Assembly: GCA_000507305.1 (NCBI GenBank)
Contig: DF241665.1
Span: 1 to 64,000 of the forward strand
Direction of reading: 5' to 3'
DNA length: 64,000 bases
Source of the DNA: Breviolum minutum Mf 1.05b.01
Lineage: Eukaryota > Sar > Dinophyceae > Suessiales > Symbiodiniaceae
The position numbers and the translations under genes were made by a program. Shown one piece after another: positions 22,429-31,618 of the stretch. Positions within the stretch are counted from its first letter, which is position 1; every line of letters starts with the position of its first letter. Below the pieces are notes generated by a model. The model was not told the DNA's origin, did no database searches, and saw only the letters and a program-made list of their open reading frames with translations.

Positions 22429-23372
22429 GCATTCCTGCGATGCAAGTTGGTGATTTCGGCGTTTTGCCGAGCAACAAAGGTAAGCACCAATCTCCAGTAA
22501 CATCATTACCACCTCACATTGGAGCCACTGGATCGCAATCATGTTGAGAAACCGTCGGGGAAATCAAAAGCCGAAAATTGTCAAAGATATGATTGGATAT
22601 TACAAACATACTTTTACATGTATATATATATATATTTACGTATATATGGGCAATCTGTTATAAATCCTTAATCTCAACTAAGGCCATTTTCGGTGGGATT
22701 CCCTTTGCTACTCTACCTTTTGTTGTGACCTCGGCTGAGGATTACCAGCAAACCAGCCTTGAAAATCAATCCCATTGGTACATGGTGTTTTCTCCTTCGA
22801 TCAGGATAGAAGCGATACTTCAGTAACAAAGAGATCCAGGCTGGTGTAAAACTAGCCAAAGTGTAAAACTAACCAAAATTCCAAGCTTGCACATGACTTC
22901 ATGAGTTTTTCATGAAAAACTTGAAACAAAACGAATGCAAAAAATGAAAAATTAGCGATCGGAAGGGGGCCCCCACGTCCTTGATCTTTGCAATGTCTAC
23001 GATCTTAACCGTACACATTGTGAATATATATACATACATCCCCCATTGCATCCATCCATGGTATATTTACTTTGCTTTAAAAACATGCTGGCCATGAAAT
23101 GTCAAATCCAAATTCTATATTTTGAATACCAAAATCCCAATGTTATGGTACCATCAATCACATAATGGCTCGAGTGCTTAGCTGCTTGAGTCACAAATGT
23201 TGGTAAATATATACCAGTTGTATGGATGCTATGGGTATTGTATTCACATAATGCCCATATTTTTTTGTACCGGACTGAGTTTTTTAACTCGACCCCTCTC
23301 TTCCACCAGCGCAAGTTACAGAAAAGATGGAGCTTTCAAAGTGACGTGCAGCAGAACTCGTCAACAGCAAGG
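22429..23372 (+). CDS. Two candidate plus-strand exons, unknown product
   Basis: The first exon-like piece ends at 22479 with a good donor (CAACAAAG-GTAAGC) and reads FLRCKLVISAFCRATK. The second runs 23311-23372 after a pyrimidine-rich acceptor (CTCTCTTCCACCAG) and before AG-GTAAAG, reading RKLQKRWSFQSDVQQNSSTA. The two are phase compatible (0 to 0). The intron between them holds a split MITE-1. No family is recognised. Confidence 0.35.
23046..23240. repeat. MITE-1 copy split by about 120 bp
   Basis: The left arm ATCCATGGTATATTTAC (about 23052) and the right arm GTAAATATATACCAGTTGTATGG...GCTATGGGT (about 23200-23236) match the family, but are separated by unrelated sequence. Confidence 0.4.
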
Positions 23373-23651
23373 TAAAGAAGAAAATCAGTTCTATTGGAAA
23401 TCCAAGTCCTGATCCAAAAACCCGGGCGAGTCACATGTATGTTTAAACATGGCTATTGAAGGTCAGTAAGATCCTCTTTGAGTAGATGGAATAGGAAGAC
23501 AAAAAACTGGAAGGGAACTTTAAAAAAGAATGTGGAGATACAGTATTATACATTGGGGGGTATTGAAGGTTTATAGGGGGCCCTTCATAAAAATGAACAG
23601 ATTATTATTCCTCCACGCTGCAACGATTGCGACCCAAGGCTCCTTGTCGCC

Positions 23652-25955
23652 TCAGGGGATACAACTAAATGGTCTGCTCCATTGTTGAGCTGACGCTTTA
23701 CTCCCAATGGAGGTGATGAAATCAGCAAGGGCAATTAAATGATGGTCAGCAATGAAAGCCCGACCGCCCCAAAATCTACCATATGGAAATGTTGCTGACA
23801 AATATGTACATTTCCGTGCTTGCCATGTGATCGCTGGGGGAAAGAGAGAAATTCCCAGCTTCTTTGCTTCCCTCAAGAAAAATCGCATCCAATTTGGGAA
23901 TAGAAGAAATGTTCCGGCAGAATTGTTCAGTACCTCGGGTACAATGAAACGACACTTCAACCAGAAAACAAAACTCACTTCGTAAATGCTCATTGCAACA
24001 CCTTCGCCAGTTCGCCATTCCAAGGATTGCCAAAAACGCAACGTCACATCCCAAGATTCTCGAGAGTAAGCCCATTTCTTTGGAGGCTCCCATGGATCGT
24101 TCCCCATGGTCCAGGTGTAAACATTTCTGTTGAGGTTCCAATCCCATTTGACAAATCGATTTTTCAAGCTTTGGTGATCGTACGAAATAGCTTCCTCACA
24201 TTCACAGTCCTTGGGGTACTCCGGCGTCAAATCTTCTGATTGCTCAGTGACTTGATTTTGTCCCACAAGGCTGGATAGCTCCGCTAACCACTTTCGTTTG
24301 TTCCACAAATGCGTTCTCCATGACTCCACGATGTTAGGTGATATTGGACAGCATGAAAAGGCTCTTCTTTTGGCCTCAGTGTCTGCAATCTTATTCATCT
24401 GCTGGTCGTGTGAAGCAAATTGAAACTGTTGTGAAGAATCCACCTGATGTGCTTTGATCCATCTCAAAAACAAACGTGACTCATTGCCATATCCAACTGC
24501 TTCAAAAATGCTCCTCCATAAATCGCGGTGCGCAATATTGTCAGGAACATCTCCAAGTTGTTTGATTTTTGCAGCAACTTTGATTGCAGACTTGCAATCC
24601 GTCACAATTGTGATTTTGCCTTCTGTGAGGCCCACCGCCAATTTGATTGCCACAACTTCAGCCTTGAAGCTTTCACCCCACATGTCTCGCCATCCATGCG
24701 AAGCCAGGATATGTCCATCAGCCGAAACGACTGCTGCCCCCAGCGATCTAGAGAAACTGTGATCCCCATTGACAACGGATCCATCACACCAAACTGTAAT
24801 GTTTCTTTTGTCAGTGAAAACAAGCTCGCAAGCAGGGATCGACCAGCCATCTTGTAGGGTTGAAGTAATCAAAAATTGCGGCACTTCAAAAATTCCGTGA
24901 GCATCCCAATTTGGTTGAAGCTGCAACGGACATTTGGTGCTCCCAATCCTCTCCGTGATCCCTTGGCATTCGGAAGACAAATGCTCTTGGTCTTCATGTT
25001 CATGCTTGCAAAATCGACAGTGAGGATCCCCTGAAAGCCCAGACTTAAAAAGGCGATCTTTTGTAGGCATCGCACCAGTAAAAGGTCCCAGAAAAATCTC
25101 TTCATTGAGGGGTTTCTTCCGAAAAAGCCATGGCTGTGCCCACCTACGCCCGAACGGGTTGATGTCAGGGTCGAAAACACCACTGCCACCTTGTTTGAAA
25201 TCCTTCCGAGGTGAACGAAGAGCAGCAGAGTAAAGAGCCTGAAGAGCAGAGGCTCTGAGAAATCGAGAGAGAGATTTTGGTGTGAAGTCCAAGAAGCTCA
25301 CTGGAGGGAAATCCATGAAACCCAAAGAGAAAGGAGGTTCAAAGCGAATTCCAATGGCCGCACACGCCCCACACAAAAGATCCACTAAACCTTTCTTTAT
25401 TACCTTCTTAGAAGCAACAAGTTCATGCCACATTTGAAAGAACTCCGGGTCAGTTCTACATCTATTGACAATTCCACAAATTGTTGCTTTTGCAATTGCG
25501 CTTGCAGGGTGTATTTTGGTTGGATCACCGCTGACACAAAAGAGCAAATCGCTTGATCGCCAATGTGGTCTGTTTCCCCACAAAGCCTTGCAAACATTTG
25601 TTTCAAATGATTCGACACTTTTACGAGACCAAGGGTTGAGTTCCGCCACATAAGTAATCATAGGCATGACCTTAGTGGCTATCAATTTCATTTTGGCCCA
25701 GAAACTGATGGGTAAGAAACCAATGTCATTGATAAGTGTTCGGATTACATGAAACTTTGAAGTTGCAGGCAACACATGTGGTTTGGCACTCGATTTTAGG
25801 TGTCCTCCCAAAACTTGAACAAAGTCCTGTATCTCAAGGTCAGGGAAAGTTTGTTTTAACTTCGAACTTCCTAGACTTGGCAGAGGTAGCCCATCCACAG
25901 CTCTTGTTGATGTTGAAAGCTTGTCCACACAATTGGTCAAAAAGATTTGTAGCAT
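23652..25955 (-). CDS. LINE ORF: RT thumb region, zinc knuckle, RNase H
   Basis: This frame continues the reverse transcriptase after a one-base shift near 25866-25880, where both frames spell related peptides (S-S-K-L-K-Q-T-F-P-D-L-E here). The true protein therefore probably begins in the upstream frame. It contains the post-RT region, a C-x2-C-x8-H-x4-C knuckle (CRFCKHEHEDQEHLSSEC, about residue 310), then RNase H with D in ITVWCDGSVV, E in FKAEVVAIKL, D in IVTDCKSAIK and the late D in IADTEAKRRA. All four catalytic carboxylates are present. It ends ...RPFSCIP before TGA. It acts in the cytoplasm or nucleus on element RNA/cDNA hybrids. Confidence 0.8.
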   Translation of the reverse strand: MLQIFLTNCVDKLSTSTRAVDGLPLPSLGSSKLKQTFPDLEIQDFVQVLGGHLKSSAKPHVLPATSKFHVIRTLINDIGFLPISFWAKMKLIATKVMPMITYVAELNPWSRKSVESFETNVCKALWGNRPHWRSSDLLFCVSGDPTKIHPASAIAKATICGIVNRCRTDPEFFQMWHELVASKKVIKKGLVDLLCGACAAIGIRFEPPFSLGFMDFPPVSFLDFTPKSLSRFLRASALQALYSAALRSPRKDFKQGGSGVFDPDINPFGRRWAQPWLFRKKPLNEEIFLGPFTGAMPTKDRLFKSGLSGDPHCRFCKHEHEDQEHLSSECQGITERIGSTKCPLQLQPNWDAHGIFEVPQFLITSTLQDGWSIPACELVFTDKRNITVWCDGSVVNGDHSFSRSLGAAVVSADGHILASHGWRDMWGESFKAEVVAIKLAVGLTEGKITIVTDCKSAIKVAAKIKQLGDVPDNIAHRDLWRSIFEAVGYGNESRLFLRWIKAHQVDSSQQFQFASHDQQMNKIADTEAKRRAFSCCPISPNIVESWRTHLWNKRKWLAELSSLVGQNQVTEQSEDLTPEYPKDCECEEAISYDHQSLKNRFVKWDWNLNRNVYTWTMGNDPWEPPKKWAYSRESWDVTLRFWQSLEWRTGEGVAMSIYEVSFVFWLKCRFIVPEVLNNSAGTFLLFPNWMRFFLREAKKLGISLFPPAITWQARKCTYLSATFPYGRFWGGRAFIADHHLIALADFITSIGSKASAQQWSRPFSCIP

Positions 25956-28884
25956 GAATTGCGGCAGCTAACTGGTCAATGTGCTCAAGAGTGGTGCATA
26001 GATAGGCATCATCTATATATACAAAGGATTGTATATCTGGGAAAACCGACATCAATCTGCACCATGCGGTCATCAAGAGGTTGATTCCTAAAACACTGCC
26101 TACGTCACCCTGTGCAATACCGTTGTGGCTCTTTAGGGACTCAGGGTAGATGTATTGTTCATACGACAAAAATCTTTGAAAGTCACAATAAAGTTGTTGC
26201 CAAACATGAAGGTACTCGCTGTCGAGGCCCAGTTTCTCACCAATGCTTGCAACAATTTTTGGGATTATTCGGTCAAAGCACTTGCTACGGTCGATTTTTA
26301 TTCCTATCAAAGATTTTCCGGTTGCAACTGCAATCTCACTCCGAATTGCGAGATGGTGGCTGATGTCGGTGGCTTTCCTCTTTGCCACTCCACCGCATAA
26401 ATTTTTGGGGAATATTTTCAGTTGCCACGAAATTGATTGTTGGAATCTGACCTTTGTGTAGGCAAGGTATAGTGGGGACAGCAGAGTAATTAGTCGTTTA
26501 CTCAAAGGTTGATGATTCTTTGCGTCTGGCTTTGGTAGCATTACAACCCTTGCACAACGAAAAATTTTGGGGATTTGAAACTCCTGATTTTCAATTTTCG
26601 TCCACAACCAAATCCACCATCCATCAATTCCTGCTGCAGCATCCTTTTTCCTAGATTGAATGGCTTGGTAAAAATCATGAGCCTCAAGAGTTGGAAAGTT
26701 ACATGATTCACTCGAAGCTTCAAGGAGAGGTCCTATCACATTCATGAAAGGTTGAGTCGGTATGCCCTCAGCATGAACCCCAAAAACCCCGTCCCACTGT
26801 TCCTTGGCAAAAGCAAGGGCTTGTTGAGGCTGGTAGATAGGTGAGCCATCTGCATTACACACAGGTGCAAAGGCCGGAGCTTTATGTCTCATACGGAGAT
26901 AATGGTAAAGGTCCTTACAAGTACTGGCTGCGGAAGCTTGCATTTTCTTTTTCCACGTTTGAATCCTAGCACGACGAATTTGCAAAGCTTTGCTATGTCT
27001 TTTGGGTGCGAGGAAATCCCACGCCTCAACAAGAAAATCCACAGTCGGTTCTGCAGGTATTTCACCAAAATCATTGAACTTGCGGGCATTCACAATTCGT
27101 CTCCAACAAACTTCTGCAATTGCAACTGCATGTGCTGAAGAAGGTCTAATGGAAATTTTCTTCATTAGGTCATTAATGCGACGAAGGCTTTTATCGAGAT
27201 GATTAAGACAACGTGCATTCGCGTCATTTGCATCACCCTTCTGAATGTCACAGTTCCCAAAGTGAAATTCAGGGATCGTTCCTCTCTGTCTTGTTCCTTG
27301 GTTCCATTTTGCGCCAGATTCCAACAAAATTTGGAGGCAAAATTCATTCGCTACTTCAGCCAATGTTTCACCATCTTGCGCTTCAACACTTTTCTGATAG
27401 AATTTTTCTTCCCACAGGTTCGATGCAATCTGATTTCTTTTGGGTTCAGGCTGTAGCTTGCTGATGTCAAGCTTTGCATGCGGAACCCATTTGAAACCCA
27501 TTCTTTTTGTGGATGGGAAGTCAAATTGGATCTCACAAAAGGCATGTTGCAAACCACATTCATGGTTAATCGACACTGTCTTTATGTAGCCAAAAGCCAC
27601 ATCATTCACCAAGATACCGTCAATTGAGGTCTTAGATGAAGCTGGGTCATGCCACTTACAGTTCTTACAGAAAGTGTATGGTCTGTCAAGTTCTCCTTCG
27701 GTGGTCAAAAATGGGTCATGATATCTTCCACTTGCTAAGAGATCTCTGATGCTGCTATACGAATGTGGAATGGTTTGAAAGTCACCACAGAGTGCTACTG
27801 GTATGGCTCCAAATTGCGACACAAACTCAAAAACCTGCTTTAGAAGATTATCACAAGCTACATGCTTTGCTGGGTCTTGATGAGCAGCAGAAAAACCATA
27901 GAAGGAAATCAAAAGCATGGTCTTACCTACGTCGACGGAGGTCCAAACACAATGTACTCTGGTAGAGGCATTCAAATTGAGAAACAAACCTGACGCATCC
28001 TCTTTGATTTCGAATGGTCTGGATGCCCCATGGTTAGTGGCAATGCAAACACCGCCCCATTCAGGGTGTCCCGATTCCATGTATTTCATCAAAGGTCCAA
28101 AAGAGATGTCTCGGTTAGCTTCATTGGCACTGATGACCATTCCTTTCTTATTGGCCGCAGTGACCCTTGTTTCTTGGATTGCAAGAGCATCACACGGCTG
28201 AGTCAGAACCTGAGGGTTTTTCTCCAGTGATCCCACATTAATCGATTTCAAGGTCCATTGAGGACCTTCACCTTCATAGCCCAAAGTGCCATCAAACGAC
28301 CTTATGATCAGTGGATCACAATTGTGGCCGTAAAGAACAGGATCATGCAAAAAGGTATTGCTACAACATAGCTCCGTTGCACTTCGGCACAAGCCCCACA
28401 GAACAATGTTGAAAAGACATCTACTGAAAGATGGTTGCTTACCCAAACGAATTTTTGCTGGTGGCACAAAACATAGTTGACCCAAAAACCGCATGAGGCA
28501 GAGGTGACATCCGAGAAGGAAAAGGATGTACCATGGCATTTCCCCCCAGTTGCTGAGATTCCGGTAACAGCGGTCAAACTGACATGTCCTTCCTCCCAGC
28601 TCCCAAGGGTTAGCCATACAACAATAACTATCAACACTGCAACATTGCGATGGAACATTGAAACAGTGCTCCTTAGGTTGCAAAAGAAAACTGAAGAGGC
28701 TTCTCTGAGAAAACGTTTTGTGGTTGCACTGTCTTGTTGCTCTTTGGCTAAAATCCCACAAGGCAATGATCCACCACCATCTATTGAAAGATAGATGACA
28801 ACCCACAAAAACCAGCAGCAGATGTATAGCTACTATGCATGCATGGTATGACATGGTCTTCTGAAGTTCCACGTCACAAAACAA
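25840..28884 (-). CDS. LINE ORF2: apurinic endonuclease and reverse transcriptase
   Basis: The N-terminal 200 residues are cysteine-rich and may not be translated. The endonuclease starts near SINVGSLEKNP and shows the QET, CGDFQ and S-I-D-G-I-L-V-N-D motifs, then a late His. The reverse transcriptase follows, with motif A IKIDRSKCFDRI, motif B GIAQGDVGSVLGINLL and motif C SFVYIDDAYL, the last with the catalytic double aspartate. The frame stops at 25840 after ...KTNFP, where the next frame takes over. The endonuclease nicks target DNA and the RT primes on the nick (target-primed reverse transcription, known for the class). Confidence 0.85.
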   Translation of the reverse strand: MFCDVELQKTMSYHACIVAIHLLLVFVGCHLSFNRWWWIIALWDFSQRATRQCNHKTFSQRSLFSFLLQPKEHCFNVPSQCCSVDSYCCMANPWELGGRTCQFDRCYRNLSNWGEMPWYILFLLGCHLCLMRFLGQLCFVPPAKIRLGKQPSFSRCLFNIVLWGLCRSATELCCSNTFLHDPVLYGHNCDPLIIRSFDGTLGYEGEGPQWTLKSINVGSLEKNPQVLTQPCDALAIQETRVTAANKKGMVISANEANRDISFGPLMKYMESGHPEWGGVCIATNHGASRPFEIKEDASGLFLNLNASTRVHCVWTSVDVGKTMLLISFYGFSAAHQDPAKHVACDNLLKQVFEFVSQFGAIPVALCGDFQTIPHSYSSIRDLLASGRYHDPFLTTEGELDRPYTFCKNCKWHDPASSKTSIDGILVNDVAFGYIKTVSINHECGLQHAFCEIQFDFPSTKRMGFKWVPHAKLDISKLQPEPKRNQIASNLWEEKFYQKSVEAQDGETLAEVANEFCLQILLESGAKWNQGTRQRGTIPEFHFGNCDIQKGDANDANARCLNHLDKSLRRINDLMKKISIRPSSAHAVAIAEVCWRRIVNARKFNDFGEIPAEPTVDFLVEAWDFLAPKRHSKALQIRRARIQTWKKKMQASAASTCKDLYHYLRMRHKAPAFAPVCNADGSPIYQPQQALAFAKEQWDGVFGVHAEGIPTQPFMNVIGPLLEASSESCNFPTLEAHDFYQAIQSRKKDAAAGIDGWWIWLWTKIENQEFQIPKIFRCARVVMLPKPDAKNHQPLSKRLITLLSPLYLAYTKVRFQQSISWQLKIFPKNLCGGVAKRKATDISHHLAIRSEIAVATGKSLIGIKIDRSKCFDRIIPKIVASIGEKLGLDSEYLHVWQQLYCDFQRFLSYEQYIYPESLKSHNGIAQGDVGSVLGINLLMTAWCRLMSVFPDIQSFVYIDDAYLCTTLEHIDQLAAAIHATNLFDQLCGQAFNINKSCGWATSAKSRKFEVKTNFP

Positions 28885-28932
28885 ATTCCAAAGGGTGTTC
28901 TTTCCATGATCTTCGTTGCTATCGGAGTCTAG

Positions 28933-30222
28933 TCATGACCCCCGTTGTGATGTTGGAGGAGGTGTATCTCCCGTTGGTCCATTATCCCTGGCCCTCCCTT
29001 GCGTTCCTGATGGCCCTTGGGTGACCGCTTGCAACACTTTCTGCAGTTGCGACGAAATATCATCAAATCGATTGTCCACCTTGGACGCCAAGGTCTTGTG
29101 GGACGTTTCCAAGCCATGTACCTTGTCTTCAAGGGCCAGCAATCTATGTTCGGTGTCAACATCCTTGGTACCCATGGTTTTTGTGACAATGGGGGAATTA
29201 CTCAGAGGTTTCATTGGTGCACCTGACGAATTCTTGGCCTTGTTTGGGTTGGCCTGATTTCCGCCACCATCTTTCTTTTTCCCGCTCTTAGCGTTTGTCT
29301 TTTGATTCTCTTGCTTCGTCAAAAGGATTTCATGGGTCTCGCTACCAAAAGCAATGACAAATTGCAATTTGGCTGGAACGGTATCAAAACCTACAATCCA
29401 CGTGATCATCCCTGCTAGCTTGAAGGAGCGTAATGGGACGGCTGCAAGTTTCACTGCTTCAAAAATTGACTCCACAATGGCATCATGCGATACCCCAAAT
29501 GGATATCCTTGTGCGAGAAAGAAATGACGAGTGACGACATGGCGGTTTCTGTCCGTGAAACGGACATCATCTTGCAAAATTGCAGATCGGGCTTCAGCTA
29601 AACTCGCATTCATTGCACGAATGGCCAAACCTTTGGTGGTGAGTGCAATGCCAGCAAACGCTTGGTCCAATGCTTTCCCAAGTTGCACGACTTGATTAAG
29701 GTCTTGGGTAGTGATAGTCCAATATTTTGGAAGCAACGAATGGTCTGTCTGCTCATCTCTCTGAAGAAATTGACGAACAAAGATTTCACCAATTCCGGAG
29801 CATGTCAACATTCCTTTGCGATTATCTTCTGGGATTTTCATCAACGCTTGGTGAATGAACACTCCATCTTTGGCTCTGATCTTGCGGTATGAGTATATGC
29901 ACAGTTCTTTCATTGCCACTGGGATCGACGACACGTGCTTTCTGAAGTATTCAAGCGGATGCTCATTGATGCTTTGCACAATGCTAGCACTTACCAAAGC
30001 TTCGTGTACCTCAAGTACCAATTCAGCAAAATTTGTGGATGGGGCAGTTGCTAGCGGCTCTGACGACAGCTTAAAGATGAACTCACCTTTGAGAACCAAT
30101 GGAAGCACGATCCTCTTGTATTGTTTGCCATTCGGCTCTTTGACAACCACTTGTTGGGATGGCATCATCATGGGTTTGAGTGATGGATCATAGGACGCAC
30201 TATCCTTCAGCCCAGGCAACAA
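28933..30222 (-). CDS. LINE gag-like protein (ORF1b)
   Basis: 430 codons from an ATG at 30222, overlapping the end of the preceding frame by 23 nt. A globular N-terminal region is followed from about residue 290 by a basic stretch (KQENQKTNAKSGKKKDGGG) and a coiled coil (LLALEDKVHGLETSHKTLAS, then VDNRFDDISSQLQKV). The arrangement resembles ORF1 nucleic-acid chaperones of LINEs, although no RRM or zinc knuckle is evident. A 48-nt gap separates it from ORF2. Confidence 0.65.
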   Translation of the reverse strand: MLPGLKDSASYDPSLKPMMMPSQQVVVKEPNGKQYKRIVLPLVLKGEFIFKLSSEPLATAPSTNFAELVLEVHEALVSASIVQSINEHPLEYFRKHVSSIPVAMKELCIYSYRKIRAKDGVFIHQALMKIPEDNRKGMLTCSGIGEIFVRQFLQRDEQTDHSLLPKYWTITTQDLNQVVQLGKALDQAFAGIALTTKGLAIRAMNASLAEARSAILQDDVRFTDRNRHVVTRHFFLAQGYPFGVSHDAIVESIFEAVKLAAVPLRSFKLAGMITWIVGFDTVPAKLQFVIAFGSETHEILLTKQENQKTNAKSGKKKDGGGNQANPNKAKNSSGAPMKPLSNSPIVTKTMGTKDVDTEHRLLALEDKVHGLETSHKTLASKVDNRFDDISSQLQKVLQAVTQGPSGTQGRARDNGPTGDTPPPTSQRGS

Positions 30223-31618
30223 AATCAGTGTTGGCGCAGCTTGGCTGGAAATTGGTCATCATGCTAAGGTTATTTCGGGTGCCAAAAGCTACACCACCAA
30301 CCTTGGGTCCTAGCTGAAGGATGGACACTTGTTTGACCCTTTTCCCATCCTTGGTATGCCATGGGTGGTCAGTCTCAAGCAACAATTGGTCCCAACGGGT
30401 GTTTCCCCCCATAGCATTGTTGCTCGTTGAGGAGCTTGCTTTGAAAGACGCCCATGGGTCATTGCTAACAAAAGGATCTGGAGCATTCTTCGGTGCCCCA
30501 CCTCTCAAAGGAAAAACTCGCGAGACAATGTGAGATGTTTGCAACTGATCAATGCGTGAATCAAGGTTCACCAGATTTCCTTGACAAGTTGGTCGAAGCA
30601 TCTGAATCAGGCCGATTGGAAAGGCAGCTTCAATCAGGGCATCTCTGATGGTACCTGCTCGGGTGGTTGGAATGATGCGTGTGCTACCATCCAACGTACG
30701 AACTTCCAAGTTGGTGAAATTGTAGTCATCAACCGACCCCAGGAAGTCCCTTGAAACACTAGCTTTTTGGCCATTTTTGGGGTATTTGCTGGGGTCCATT
30801 TTTCCACCTTTTGGGGGTTCATCCTCTCCCAAAAAGGGCTCCGTTTTTGGGGCATCAGGATCATCGATTTCCGTTTCGCAATCCTCACGAGCTTCATCAG
30901 CCTTTCTTTTAAGAGATTTACCAATGGTCATGTTTCCATCTGGCAACTGAGCAATGGTAATGTGCCTAGCAATTCTCTGTCCTGCCACACATGCGAAGTA
31001 GCTGTTTCCATCATGAATGGGCTCCACCGTGGTAATGAGTTGGTCAACACTTCGGTTTGGGTTCATTTCAACTTGTACTTCCGCTCCACTGGTGAGTGTT
31101 ACATTGATCTTTTTAAGTGGCACCTGTTGTTGCAAACTCATGCTAGATTCGCTTTTCCCAAAACGCTTGAAAGTGATATCTTCATCTTGTACATGTTTAA
31201 GTTGCAGGAACATATGGCCTTTTCCGAAAACTCCGTGCCCAGCAAAGCGTGTTGCATCAGGGGGTATGATTCGAGGTATGTTTCGGAGGTATGATTCGGG
31301 GGTATGTTTCGGGGTATGTTTCGCCCTCCCTTGCTGATCCGGAGGTATGTTTCGGAGGTATGATTCGCGGGTATGATTCGGGGGCATGATTCGGGGTATG
31401 ATTCGCGGAAATGCAACATGCATGTGATCATAAATTTTGCATACGCCATTTCTGGAAACACTCATATCAATTTCTTCATTGTTCGAAAAGACTCTTAAAG
31501 TCCTTTCTTGGTCGGGAGCTTCGAAAATGCCTGCAACCTGAGAATAACAGGTAAAAGACTCAGGCAGTTCAACCCTTGTTGTTTCTCCTGAGGATAGGTG
31601 CACGGTTTCACAATCCAT
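30200..31618 (-). CDS. LINE ORF1a with repeated beta-grasp-like modules
   Basis: 473 codons from an ATG at 31618. The sequence repeats a pattern of a strand with 'S/D-G-x-x-x-x-V-E' and a following helix: VHLSSGETTRVELPESF, then VTLTSGAEVQVEMNPNRSVD, then VRTLDGSTRIIPTTRAGTIR. The last module ends VFPLRGGAPK, like the L-R-G-G end of ubiquitin. An in-frame minisatellite insertion (R-I-I-P-R-I-M-P-P-N-H-T type) interrupts the first third. A bipartite basic stretch, KSLKRKADEA, is followed by an acidic region. The function is unknown; it may be a processed polyprotein part. The fold is inferred from pattern only. Confidence 0.55.
   Translation of the reverse strand: MDCETVHLSSGETTRVELPESFTCYSQVAGIFEAPDQERTLRVFSNNEEIDMSVSRNGVCKIYDHMHVAFPRIIPRIMPPNHTRESYLRNIPPDQQGRAKHTPKHTPESYLRNIPRIIPPDATRFAGHGVFGKGHMFLQLKHVQDEDITFKRFGKSESSMSLQQQVPLKKINVTLTSGAEVQVEMNPNRSVDQLITTVEPIHDGNSYFACVAGQRIARHITIAQLPDGNMTIGKSLKRKADEAREDCETEIDDPDAPKTEPFLGEDEPPKGGKMDPSKYPKNGQKASVSRDFLGSVDDYNFTNLEVRTLDGSTRIIPTTRAGTIRDALIEAAFPIGLIQMLRPTCQGNLVNLDSRIDQLQTSHIVSRVFPLRGGAPKNAPDPFVSNDPWASFKASSSTSNNAMGGNTRWDQLLLETDHPWHTKDGKRVKQVSILQLGPKVGGVAFGTRNNLSMMTNFQPSCANTDFVAWAEG
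31257..31408. repeat. Minisatellite in LINE ORF1a
   Basis: Irregular 10-13 bp units of the type GGGTATGATTCGG / GGTATGTTTCGGA, about a dozen in all. The total keeps the reading frame open and encodes R-N-I-P-P-N-H-T-x-E-S-Y-L-like repeats. Confidence 0.75.

Noticed and set aside
28560..28884. N-terminal 200 residues of LINE ORF2 as a membrane or Cys-rich domain
   Set aside because: The frame is open, but the composition is irregular and contains the 40-bp repeated word; probably untranslated leader between ORF1b and the endonuclease.
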